From Amphiura filiformis (Eukaryota; Echinodermata; Ophiuroidea; Amphilepidida; Amphiuridae): DNA of 64,000 nt. The DNA is taken from NCBI RefSeq assembly GCF_039555335.1, contig NW_027305501.1:62001-126000 (forward strand), in the 5' to 3' direction. How positions within the stretch are numbered: position 1 is the stretch's first letter; every line of letters starts with the position of its first letter. The notes beneath the pieces were generated by a model. It searched no databases and was not told where the DNA came from. It worked only from the letters and a program-made list of their open reading frames with translations. Both the position numbers and the translations under genes were made by a program. This document shows positions 25,956 to 38,400 of the stretch, one piece after another.

Positions 25956-27684
25956 TTTGAATTCATTCCGAGTTCGTCTTATGGGTCCTCCGTGGCCCGA
26001 AAGTTTGAACGAATAACCCATATGAACATTACGCAATAGGCATATGGCAGCTATTCACATAACATGGATTTTCAATCATAAAATTGGCTGCTCTAAGTAA
26101 CCAAGTACTTGGAGTGTTATTTAACTGTGTAAATGATACAGGCAATCCCAAACCATTACATTTTAACTTGAAGCAGCTGTTCCAAACCCATAATTAATCA
26201 TGTAAACAAATAGCTGCCATATACATTTCTTGTATTTGACACTTAACACATTGAATTATGTGTATTTCTAGTGGGGGAAAAGTCATTTAAAAACAACTTT
26301 GGCTAAAAATTCAATTGATGATTAGTAAGCGTCAATGAGATAAAATAGTGCATGGACTTCCAATCCATTGTATCCCTGGGCACTATTCTTAGAAAGCTGG
26401 GTTCCCCCAGCAAAGATTCAGATGCAGATTAGATGGTATGCTAATTGATACTTTTTGAGATCTGAAAGTCAAAGGAAGAAACAAAGAGAGAAGACTACTT
26501 TGAATTCATTGAGCTATATGTATGGTATTCTTGGGTGATCAGAAGGTGCTGACATTTAAGTAACCTCGTGCAATGTACAAGGCATGGTGGATGCAAAGTT
26601 ACTCAATGAAGATCACCATGTTGGAAAATAACATCGCCCAGCTGCCACAGGAACAGTCACAACAAAGCATCAGCTACCCAAGATGCATGACTTTGTTATA
26701 TTTGCAACTCATCTATAGTTCCTGGTGGATAACCTGTAGTCAGACTGCAGCTGATGCACCCCAGAATGATCTTGACCTCTACAAGCGCCTATTAGCATAG
26801 GATTCTGTTGATTCTTCAGTATCAAAGAGTGCAATCAAGGTACTAAAACGCCAGAGAAGCAAGCAATTGCGGTTAAATTTTTAGAGGTAAAACCAGCAGA
26901 AGAAGTTTATAACTCCAAGTAACCGGTTTGGCATGGAGTTTTAATCCAACCGTCCCAAACAACATCACTCAGTCTACTTCACTCGCAGATTTGGTAGGAC
27001 CCAACTCGTGATCATGATGAGGGTACTACAGATCGACCATCAACTTCTTGACGAGAGAGTGGAGAACTGGGCTATGTGTGCTACTATCAGATGTCTAAAA
27101 TCAACATCAGTGCCATCAATGTTGTCAACGATGCAGCCAGTGAGCAGTGAAATTGAGCTTGGATTTCCTCAGCACTGCAAAATCTGAGCGCCATTATCAA
27201 AATGTTCTTCAGGTTGTTGAACAGGACAGGAAGAACAGGCCAAATCTGTGTAAACGTAAACTTTATGAAGACAAACATTGAAGGAGAACTAAGAGAAAGT
27301 GTAACTTTCATCCCACATGAACTGTGGTTAAAGTTTTTAGCTTAAGTGTGCTTTGAAATCTAGTTCAAATTCAGCTATGGTAATTGTAAATGACAGCACA
27401 CTATGATAAATACATGTAAATGTGTCAAAGCACATGGCAGCTATTCATTTTGTGATGTATATGCCATATTCATTTGAACTTTAACTTCAAGTTTAGTTGA
27501 AAACAAACCCAATTACATATAATCCTAATCATAAATTTTAAGTACATGGCAGCCATTATATGTACAATTAAACTTTAGAAAATGTATAGCTGCCATATGC
27601 CTATTGCGTTATGTTCATATGGGTTATTCATTCAAACTTTCGGGCCACGGAGGACCCATAAGACAAACTCGGAATGAATTCAAA
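25956..27684. mobile_element. 1.73-kb TIR transposon, non-autonomous
   Basis: Terminal inverted repeats of about 100 bp are almost identical: the element starts TTTGAATTCATTCCGAGTT and the right end is its inverse, sharing the TCCTCCGTGGCCCGAAAG and CGCAATAGGCATATGGCAGC segments. ATGGCAGCTAT-type phrases recur subterminally (26215, 27431, 27545). The interior, about 26560-27310, is less AT-rich and looks like former coding or transcribed sequence, but no frame longer than 75 codons is present and I recognise no family. Confidence 0.82.
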
Positions 27685-29920
27685 TGAATTCAATGATGGG
27701 TTGTTTTATCAATGGCTCAATGTTATTCAGAGAAATTTACTCTTAATTTTAGGTCTACTCATTGTTTGCCCAAAGTTTTCCGTGTTGCAGATTTTTGCAA
27801 ATATTTTGGGCAAACATTTTTGCAAAATATTTTTTCAACCCCAAAATAACATTCTGTTTAGAATATTTTGTATCAAGTTTTCGAAAATGTTTTTGGAATG
27901 TAATTAAAACATTTTATACCCTATATATAACCCGACATTTGAATGTTTTCTGTAAAACATTTTGTGTTTGCTGAGAAAGGAAAATAATTATGAAAATGAG
28001 AAAGGATTTAAGAGAAGGGTAACTTTGAGGATTTCTAGATTTCATTTGCTTACTCATATCCTGGAAAAAGTGAACGGCGTAGGACGGGGAGCTTCACCTG
28101 TAAAAAGTATTTTCCCCTCTTAACCCCTGTAGGATGCTGGCCGCCCTGATATTCAATGATTTTGAATCCCATAAAATTTCCCTGTCCCATGAAAATTGCT
28201 ATTTCCCATTCCCCCCTTCACATCATAATCATCATAGACTGGGAAATTAAACTTACATTTATGGTAATACATAGGTCTTTTTGAGCTGCGAACAAGTAAA
28301 AGAGGTCTTTTGGAGCTGCGAATAGTCAAAATCAAGGGTCTTTCTTGGCTTCCTAGTTAAAAATTGCTTGAAAAAAAACCCAGAAATTTGAGGAATGAGT
28401 AAATTAGGGGTCTTTTGGAGCTGAACTTACCAAAATCAAGGGTATTGGCATGATCATCATATCTCAATTTATTCTTTTCAGAAAGGTTGTCTGCATTTCT
28501 CTTAGATTCTTCACCTAAAGATCACTTTTGTTTTGAGATACTTTGTTGCTGCACATTATAGGATAAACATGCCATTTTTAATACACAAAAAAGGTCCCAA
28601 ACTTTCTTGAGCTTTGTTTGAAAATTGTTTTCTAACATTTTTCATACTTTGGTTGCAATTTTTTTTAAATCATTTTTAAATTTGGGACACAGATCATCAA
28701 ATATAGGGTCTGTGCCTACCCAGCTAACATAAAAATATTTTGAAACAACAAGGGGAATGTTAAAATTCATTAGGCCAAATGAAAAAGAAACATGTTTCAC
28801 ACCCCACCCCCCCCCCCCCCCCCCACCCCCGCTTCCTTTTTTGAGGTTTCTTCAATTTTATTTTTATTTTTTGAAATTCACTTTATAACTTTTCAAAAAA
28901 TATGTCTACCAAGTAGAGATGCTTCTTTCTATAGCCTTGCTAATATTCAAGAAACACTTTTATAAGGTTTTGTGATAGTTTGTGAATGTTTATTATTTTA
29001 CTTGGCCTTAAAACTTAAAATTTTGAAGACAAAATAATTATAAAATGAATCCTAATCTCATCAAAATTTCTAGAAAATTAATTAAAATGAATCATTGCTA
29101 AATGACTAGGATAGGCTTCATTTATCATGAAGAATTGGGGGTGAAATTGTATTTTATTTCATAGGCATTCACAATAAAAGGAGCCCTTAGAATTAAAATG
29201 CAATTCATAAGCAAGTAGGCGTGGCCTATGTATTTTGTTTTGTAAAATAAATTGATAAAATATAACTATTGGTGCAAGTATGCATAACAAAATAGCATAA
29301 AAATAATATCTCCCATTTAACATTTTACATGGGAGTGTACATTTTCAAAATAAAGCCATTTAATAACAGTCCCATCCCCCATTTTCTGGGCCCATGTACA
29401 ATATTTGTTATCCCTGAATAAATATTTTCACCAAAAACATGAACATCTTTGGATTATTCTGCATATATTTTGTAGGGCCTGCTACTAGAAAAACAAAGTT
29501 GAAAACTCAGTGTGAAAAACTATGGTGAAACTTATTACATAACATTGGTCCTATCATAACCACAGTTAATTAGAATCTGTCATCAAGGCCGTGTGTTGGG
29601 TTTCATTTTACATCTGGGTGGAGCTATGATTCTGGGGGAGGGTGAAATGAGAGACTCTGAATTTTGACTAATTGCTCACTGCATGTGAGCTATTAAGGAC
29701 AGTGTCAAGGGAGTAATAAAAATTTAGGTGAATTTGGTAGGGCTCGGTTGCTGACGCAACCTCTCTGGATAGTATACTAATAGCAACAGAGCCCGAAAGT
29801 AGTGCTAGATACGCACATGTGTATTTCTGAGTACTTCCGTGTTGACAAAAACAAAGGTCAAAGGTTACCAGCTGCAGCAACATCATCCCTTGACACAATA
29901 CAGACCGTGCATGCACGCCC
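27685..29920. other. Gene-free stretch
   Basis: AT-rich. It contains a second copy of the AAAACATTTT-type repeat (27855-27975), a C-run with interspersed A at 28802-28830, and no supportable gene. Confidence 0.4.
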
Positions 29921-29926
29921 TGATAG

Positions 29927-30114
29927 TATAAAAGAGCAATGAGCATTTGAGTATGAGTTACCGGTCTCGTAGTAACGAAACGCGAAGCCGGCCGCCAGTC
30001 ATGCAATCAGCAATGCATGAGGCCAGTTGAGCTGAGTGAGCTGACTCAATCCATGGACTGAATATTTTGCTAACATTCTAAGCCGTGAATGTGTATAAAT
30101 TCACGTATTTTAAG
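29927..30114 (+). promoter_or_regulatory. Possible promoter and non-coding first exon of MATCAP
   Basis: A TATAAAAG box at 29927-29934 lies in a stretch with more CG dinucleotides than its surroundings. It is followed about 185 bases later by a good splice donor, AAG|GTAAGG (exon end 30114). A matching acceptor (TTTTATTTTTCAG, exon start 32319) lies 99 bases before the MATCAP start codon. Linking the two as a 5' UTR intron is inference only. Confidence 0.25.
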
Positions 30115-30550
30115 GTAAGGAATCAACCAATTCAACATGCATATCTGTAAGTCACATGGTCACGGCAAATCAAGTTTTCTGCAGGACCATCTTATTCAAT
30201 ATTTTGGTAAGCTTAAATTTTAAAAATTACCTTCTTGACTTGAGCTAAATAATAAATATCATGAATATTAAACCTAGAATGTCATGATATAATTATATTT
30301 TTATAAAAAGAGTATGTACATATTTTCGCAGTTGTAATGTGCGATTTCCATAAAGAATAGATTCTAATTTTTTTCCACAAAATGTAGCTAAATGTGACCC
30401 GGCAGCACAAACGAGCCGTAAATTCCCTAAATTGTATTCTGAGTTATGGTGTAAAATGTGTACGAAGGTCGTATTCATCGGTCACTTAAGCTGCCGCGAC
30501 ATCTGTCTTATTTTGATAGTCACAACACCAATCAATAATCCTATTATGAT

Positions 30551-30587
30551 AATAAGCTTCTACCTTAGTCTAAGGTAGAAGCTTATT
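30551..30587. repeat. Perfect 17-bp hairpin
   Basis: AATAAGCTTCTACCTTA and its exact inverse are separated by three bases, followed by a T-run. It lies 44 bases before a SINE head. The purpose is unknown; it is too short and isolated to call a terminator. Confidence 0.7.
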
Positions 30588-30630
30588 TTTTCTAGGCTAG
30601 ATGGCAATAGAACTTTTAATAGCTCTTTTT

Positions 30631-30720
30631 GAGGGCGAGGTGGCCTAGTGGTCTAAGGCGCTGGACCATTAGGGAGAGTTGAGCGAGGGGTCCGTGGTTC
30701 GAAACCCCATCCTGCCCGAT
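30631..30720 (+). mobile_element. tRNA-derived SINE head
   Basis: GAGGGCGAGGTGGCCTAGTG (box A), GGTCTAAGGCGCTGGACC and the box B GTGGTTCGAAACCCC follow a tRNA layout with a long variable region. It shares its start with the SINE at 23278 on the other strand. There is no paired acceptor stem, so it is not a working tRNA. Confidence 0.75.
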
Positions 30721-31469
30721 CCTTGTTGCTCACTCTAAATAGTTCCAATAGGTCGGAAATATCATAATCATAAGCTCTTTCAGTCTAGCATTTGCTAGTA
30801 GAATATAATTGGGATATTTCTCCTCGTTCCCATCCACCGTGTAGAATGTGCAGGTGTACACGGTGGGTGCCCAGCGTCTCGTGGTTCGAATGGTCACGTA
30901 AAATGGCGGTTCCGTGTGTCAGACGAGTCAAACCTGAGCACGTAAAAAGTTGCAGGCCTTATCGAAAAGAGTAGGGGGATCATCCCCGGGCTTGTTACCT
31001 GCACCCTCCCTAGGTCCCAGGGCAGTAGTAGTTGTGAATACAGTGACTGTAGTAGATTAGATGTTGAAGGAGCAAAGTTTAACTAACCATAACTCCGCTT
31101 CTGGATATCGCTTGAAGTCAAATGATATACCATTTTAAGTTTATAATGTTTATTTTTAAACACGAAATAAAACAAAATTGACCGGTGGAGGAATTTACGG
31201 CTCATTCGCCGTGGACGGTCACAAATGTCACATGCCGGGGACACCTGCGTGCATGTCTCTTTTTCGAGCCGAACATAATTATGCAAGAAATCGCTATATT
31301 TCATTCTGGCCGGACAGCGCTGCACCCATATACATTTTGTAATTATCGTCATTGTAATTTATATTTAACTGTTGCTAATTCTCAGACAAAAGTGTATGTG
31401 CCGAGCTTTGTGTAAAAAGGCTCAGACTAGAGTACAACAAGTCATACCTAGAATTTTTTCTCAATTTGA

Positions 31470-31734
31470 CTATAGCCAAAATAACAATTTCTCGATCATG
31501 AGAGGATGTACCTTCTGCGTCAGCGTACTTTTCATAGAATAACACGATCGCGCGACCTGCATGACCGAACCTTGACCTTGCCTAGCAACGACCGTGTGAT
31601 TGGTCAATTCTCAAAAGCTGTGTTTATGCTTTAAAGCGCCGGTATTTGCGTAGTACGCCGGGCGCAAATAACTGTGCGTACCAAGTTGGCTCTCATGATC
31701 GAGAATTTAATATTTTGGCTATAGTTGTAAACAC
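31470..31734. mobile_element. Foldback MITE (CTATAGCCAAAATA ends)
   Basis: The left end runs CTATAGCCAAAATAACAATT followed by CTCGATCATGAGAG; the right end is its inverse, CTCTCATGATCGAG then AATATTTTGGCTATAG. It is 265 bp with an interior rich in CG. Non-coding. Confidence 0.82.
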
Positions 31735-31932
31735 CCATTTAATATATATTTTAAAAATCAATGTATTATAAAATGCCTGTGCGTTCTTTACTCCAACCAA
31801 TAGCGACTGGCTAGTCCTGCCCCAGAGTATGAATTTTCAAGATTATATTTGCATTAACACTAAGTTACAGTTCAATGAATGTATGCACACGTGCTACAAT
31901 TACAAATTACTTTTTTTAGAATGTTCTTTTAA

Positions 31933-32284
31933 GGGGGTACTACACCCCTGCCCAATTTTGTGCCTATTTTTGCATTTTTCTCAAAAATTATAGCACATTG
32001 GGGACAAGTAAGATATAGGGGCAAGGACTACAACTACTGCACTGGATATTTTATTTTGGCACAGACAACAGTTGCGGAGTTACAGTCAAAAATGAGGGAA
32101 AACCAATATTTGATCAATAAATCAATAACTACTTGCTTTTTTGAGTTGCTGAATTTTCAGTACAGTAGTTGTAGTCCTTGCCCCTATATAATATACATAT
32201 ATATCTTACTTGTCACCAATGTGTTATAATTTTTGAGAAAAATGCAAAATTAGGCACAAAATTGGCCAGGGGAGTAGTACCCCC
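31933..32284. mobile_element. TTAA-flanked foldback MITE, second family
   Basis: The ends are GGGGGTACTACACCCCTG and CAGGGGAGTAGTACCCCC, bounded by TTAA at 31929-31932 and 32285-32288. The arms (about 170 bases each, including TATAGGGGCAAGGACTACAA and its inverse) are near-identical. It lies just upstream of the putative MATCAP 5' splice acceptor. Confidence 0.87.
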
Positions 32285-32417
32285 TTAACTACCAGTACTA
32301 TTTGCTTTTATTTTTCAGATAATAAACATTTCCTTCCATGTGACCACCTTTGCTGGGCTATGCGATGAATAAAAACATCCCAATGAATAATCAAAATATT
32401 TTCCACAATATATCACC

Positions 32418-35400
32418 ATGAAAAGAAAACAATCAAGAAAACTAGTATCTTCCAACCATCAGCAACAGAAAAAAATAGTCTTCCAAAACTTTGAGGAAAC
32501 ACCCAACAAGTACAGATCAAATATTGACCCCATAAATCTTGAAGAGCAAAAACTCAGATTCCTCCATGATGGGATCACGCCACAATTCCAATTTAAAACC
32601 GATCATGGAAACATCTTGGATATCACCAACTCCAAGAAGGGCCAGATCAGGTTTGATTATCTCTCTGAGGCTACCAGAATTTTGGAAAAAGTGAGGATGA
32701 AATTTGGTTGTGGTGATCGGTATATGGAAGAAGCATTTGGGGAGAGTATTGAGTGTGATCATGCATCCGCTGTTGTGGCAAGGTATATGAAGGAATGTGG
32801 AGTGGAAGGAATGCTGACTGTCAGTTGGAGCAAAGATCTATCATGCAGGTTGGTGGTTTAAATTATAATATCAAAATGTTTTGAGTCACCTTTATCCCAT
32901 CTCCTCCTCTTCTCTTTCTTCCCCCCCCCTCCCAAGTGTTTCATGTCTTTCTCAGTTACCCTCTCTCAGCAAAGCACAACTTGTTCTCAAAATCTGCTTT
33001 TATATTTTGCTAAATAAAATATTTAGTAAATTCAAGAAAATGATTCTAAAAATCATGAAGGGGCAAAAAGCTTCAAATTGTAATAAATTTATTCATGGGT
33101 GTGTGTGTGTGTGTGGGGGGGGGGGTGGGGATGATCATTATCAGCCCAACAGCAAAGGTTTTTTCTTGGGGGGGGTGCAAATTTTACCAAATGCATGCAG
33201 GCCTTTTGAAGGAAAATCTTCATTCTGGTCAAAAGCAGACCTTTACCCCCTCTACAATTGATTTTAGAGTCTATATATGTACATCCATATCAAAGCGATG
33301 CACTTATCAAACTTACATGTGTCTCATTTCACATAATAGCTAGGAATAAATACCAGACTCATCTAAGTGGAGGTCACTTCAAATCATCCCAAGTCACATG
33401 GTTTAGGAATACAGAGAACATTCCTTAACCATGTGACTTGGGGATGATTTGAAGTGACCTCCACTTGGGAGATGAGTCTGGTATTTATTGACCCAGCTAT
33501 TATGTGAAATTAGACACATGTAGCAGCCGACAAGTGCATCGTTTTGATATGGACGTACACATATTAAGACAAATTTCACAGAAAGTTTGTGATTTGAGGG
33601 TATATTTAAAAATATAAAAAAATTAGCCCAATTTCGCTATTTTTAAAGTACTGGTACACCTTTTGCCAATTTATGGGGGGGGTTGCATTCATTTCACAAC
33701 AAAAGTAATTCACTAGAGATTACTATAATAGGGCTCCACCTTTTTATCCTCTTGATGTATCCAGTCATTCTAAAAATGTGTATGCTTTCTTTCAGCGGGT
33801 GTCTGAGGTGGTTTGGACCATGTAATCGATACAACAAACCTGAGGCAAGGAAGTACTCACTGTGGATGAAGAACTCATTGGATAATGCTTTCCTAAGAGA
33901 TAAAGGCATCAAATGTCTGGCTGATCATGAAATAGGAACTCATTTTGTATCCTTTGAGTTTGACTAAATCTAGTTAGCAAGTACATAATATTAGGGTAAC
34001 AGTGTGTGACCATTTTCATTAAAATTAGAGGACGAAGCAGTTTTGTAGTCGACACATTTTACCTACAAGGTTTTGACAGAACAGCGACATTATGGGTAAA
34101 AATACATTGCGTTGGTCTTTTGGTGCAAGATATAGTGTAAAATTGTCACTTTGCCCATTTTGCCCCATCTCATTATTGAAAGATTATTAGAAGCAAATGC
34201 ATTCACATGGATAATTATTAAACAGAAATAATTTTTCCAGACAGAAAATGTTAATAGAATTTCAAAGAGTATTTAAAGTTCTATTATTTAGAATACATAC
34301 ATGCAAAACAAAATGGAGAAAATGTCAATGTCAAAGTGGGGACAAACTTGTACTGGATTTGGGGATGTCAAGTTAATTTGCTATCATAGTGTGATGTAAA
34401 ATGTAAGGTTCACGCTATCTGTGTTCGGAACCACAATAAAAATAATCATAACACCAAGTCACAGGTGTGCAAACAAAGCACGAACCAGTAACTAAGGTAT
34501 GAGATATTTACTATGATGGCGAATATGTTTTTATTTTGCTCAGCTCTGTCACTGTACGTCCATGTGTTTACATTGGGTTGATCTGAGTAGACATCAAGTC
34601 ATTTCAGTTCTGAAAACTGAATTCAATATTTTTGTGCTGGACCAGCTATTTATGACTAATTGGTGATCGCCACAGACTCGGTCAATACTCTTTTCATTGA
34701 AGTTTTTAATATTACAATGGAAATAGATATTGATTGGTGGGACGTGTTAGATTGATCTTTTGTTTAAGACACCAATACAGATCAATTTTGGTTGCTATAT
34801 ACAGCTATTTAAAGGGGTCTGCATGCAGGGTTGCCAACCAGCGATTTGGTAGCCCAATTGGGCGACTTTTGAAGATTTTTCCCAACTTTTGACAATTTCC
34901 TGTCCCATAGAAACCAATGGTTAAGAAAAAATTTGGGTGACTTTTCAACATTAGCTCCCACGACTTCCGATAGTTTCATGCCCCATAGAAACCAATGGTA
35001 AAGAGAAAAATTGGGTGACTTTTCGGTTATTTGACCTGCGATTCGGGCTGAAATCTTTTGGCAACCCTGTCTGCATGTAAACTCTTGTGTACACATTAGT
35101 AGGGTTGTGAGTCCTGGATATGAGTTCAGATGCACACATTTGAGATATACAGGCAACTTGTCAAATATAAAGAAAATAATAGGAAAATATGAAAATATAC
35201 TTTTGATCGGTTTCAAAACATTTGCTTTTGAATTTAATAGGGCGTCAATTGTTAAGCTATAATATACATTCCAGTTACAGAGACACCTTGTGATGTCATG
35301 CTGGCCAAATTCCATTCACTGTCAGAGGTTTGTGGCCCGGGTTTGTGGGTCAGTGTAAATGCAATGGAACAAATAAACATGTGATCAACACAGCATTGAT

Positions 35401-38400
35401 TTAGCATATCATAATAATGTGTTTCTTAATGTTTGAAAAAAAATAGATGTGTACAGTCATGTACAAGGTCTTCCTAGGAAACACAAAACGTTTTCATCAT
35501 TTTTCATAAACTTGCACTTTCATATGTTTGTAATTTTCTTTCTTTTCTTTGTAATACTGTAAAATTTTGTAATATTTTCATCAATATTTGACAATAAAAT
35601 TTTGTCAGCAAAAAAAAAATGGTATTATTTTTTTTAATACCGTGCCAATAACATTATTATGATCTTTTTATTTTTTATAACTAAAAATTTATATGTTATT
35701 AAACCATTTTTTTTTTTTTTGAAAAAAACCCAAAACAAAACAAAATGTTTTGTACTTGGTGGGTTGATTACTTACTGTCTTTGAAATAGAAGGCAATTTT
35801 ATCATCATTCATATTTTTTTAAATATTTCAGTGTCTGCAGGCCAGTGTCATAAAAACCTACTGTTGTGATGTTAGTTCCCTTAACTTGTTAATATTAACA
35901 GCTTCGAAATCTAAATGATGGCCTACAACCCTGGTTCTCAGATCGTCCGAGATTTGGCCTAAGAGGTCTCAAGTCGCAGGGTCTTCTGGAGACAGAAGAG
36001 GGTTTAGCCGCTATTAACACCCTATTGCAATCTAACCATAAGATGTTATTCTTCCCAGCATTGACATACTGTGAGTATAATATCTCAAACAGAGTCTCAA
36101 ATTCTGATTTACATGTAAATACAGACTCTATAACTAGGCTAAATAAATTGTTATGTCTCAAAGCCCATGCGCACATTCGTTTTTCTTTTTTTGGTGTAAT
36201 TTTTAAATAGTTTCTTGCCGTAAAATCATGAAATTCTGAGACAAATTTGGAAGAAAAGTTACTTGATTTGATACTCGCATTGTTTAGGTATACATAAAAC
36301 AATTAATGTTTGTACTTCAATTGTGCAAATCAACCACAATTTCATGCTGTGTACTTTTGAACACTTGAAAAGGACATCTTAATTTAAAATTTTGTTTTAA
36401 AAAAATCTTTAAAATCGCGGATCGGCACGGATCCTTGTTTTGCCTTTCAAAACCACCGTAAATCCTTGTTTTCTTTCATGCGGGTGCTTACGAGTATAAT
36501 TCTGAGTGGCCTCCTGGGTACACACGCTAAATGGTGGAGAGGTGGTGAATGACTGAATCTTGGGTCATTTTCTCTTACAGATACAGCTTGTAAAGCAACA
36601 GAAATGAGTTTCCAAGAGCTGTTTGATCATCTTCAGTTCTACATTAGGGACTGTAATCTCAGATGGAAATATGTTATGAGAGTCAAGCGTGGATTGCATG
36701 ATACCAATGATGTAGGAGGATATGGCAAAGATCAATGCTACTTTACAGGTAGGTGGGATGTATTAAACAATGGGCAATTCCAGTTGAAATCCATATACCC
36801 AGGGTTTGCCATTTGAGGAGAGCTAGAGCGATTGCTCCCCATCACTCCCCTCAAATAAAGCTGAGGAGAGCTTTTTATTGTTCGCCTACCTTTGGTGTAA
36901 CAATAATAACCACATTATACAATGTATACAGTACAGTAAAAATGCTCTCCGAGTGCTCTCCTATAGCACTGAGGAGAGCGATTAAAAGCTAGTGAAGCTC
37001 CCCTGCAAACTTCAAATGGCAAAGCCTGTATACCCCTATGGAAGACATGACCTTAATCTCCCACAGAGGGAGTGTGGATTTCAAATGGGGTGACCTGAAT
37101 TTGTGATGTTTTTGTTTTGTTTTGTTTTTCGGTATCTACGCAAGATAGTATTTTATAAATTACAAAGAAATTGAAAAAGGTTTAAAATATTTTGTTATCT
37201 ATTAGCTTCTATTAATAATAGCATTTTGAACCTAATAATATAATACAAAAAAACAAACATACATTTAGCATGAGACAAGTTAGAAAGGTCATTTGGAATC
37301 TTTTTAATATTTCATGTTTGTTGGTTATCTTCTGAAGATAGCATTGTGGGCCTAATAAAACAATACAGAAAATATTTCACACATTTAGAGGAACACTTGT
37401 CAGGAAAGTTTATTTGAGGTTTTTTTTCCTGGTTTTTTTTTCGCTATCTACTCAAGACAGTATTGATTTATAAAATACAAAGAAATTAAAAAAGGTTGAA
37501 AATATTTTATTATCTATTGATGATAGCATTTTCGAAGCTAATAAAATAATATTTAAAAAAATTGTAGATTTAGCATGAGACGAATTAGAAAGGTCATTTG
37601 GTATATTTTTAATATTTCATGTTTATTAGCTGAATAATTTCAAGTTTATTAGCTGAATAATTTGGTCATCTGTTTTAAATGATACTCCACGTAGTGGTGG
37701 TGGTATCAAGCAGTAAAAAGAACTTATATAAGACTTCAAAAGTTCAAAAAGTAATTCACCCATGGGCCTATATCTTCAAAACTATTAAATTGTGTGCCCA
37801 ACAATTTAAATTTGTCCAATGGCATTCAATATTAGCAACACGGTAGTTGCATTTTTCCAGCGATCAATAGTTATTACGCAAGCATTGTGGCATGTCAAAC
37901 TTGTCATTATCTTCGCTGTGAATTCAAATCAGTACATTTAACTGTTAATTTTAAATTCTTGTACTTGTTTTTTAAAAAACACTACCGTGTTGCTAATATC
38001 GAACAACATTGGACCAATAGGGTATTAGAATTTGCATAAATCATCGTTCTTTCTATGTTAAATAATTGTGAATATGATTAATACTTCTGAAGCGATAGGC
38101 ATATTTATAACGGCCGAGTTACTTTTTCTGAAGTTTGTATTAGAAATTGGTGATATGGGCTATTTTGTTTGGGATGGGGAGGAATTTTTAGTTGTAAACA
38201 TTTCTTAAAATCACCCTGCAACTATTTGTCATAAACACGATAAAAGAAAATTGGACATGCAATTTGCAGGACATAAAATTTCAGCAAGGTTAATTTAACA
38301 GGGGTGTGAGTGACCACAGATAAAAAAATCTGAAAAAATCTGAAAAAGTCTGAAATTTGGAAAGCTCCTATACTTTTGTACAGAGGAAGAGCAGAAAAAG

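Noticed and set aside
26573-26800. 75-codon plus-strand frame as a gene
   Set aside because: It lies inside the TIR element at 25956-27684, has no recognisable family and no splice-compatible partners.
28802-28830. C-run as a regulatory element
   Set aside because: A simple homopolymer with A interruptions; no other signal nearby.
32881-33261. 126-codon frame after MATCAP exon 1
   Set aside because: Intronic, with a GT/G microsatellite translated as a glycine run; the MATCAP splice donor at 32849 precedes it.
34809-35315. 168-codon minus-strand frame as a gene
   Set aside because: It runs through the hAT-like MITE at 34826-35069 and its internal repeat; the frame is chance.
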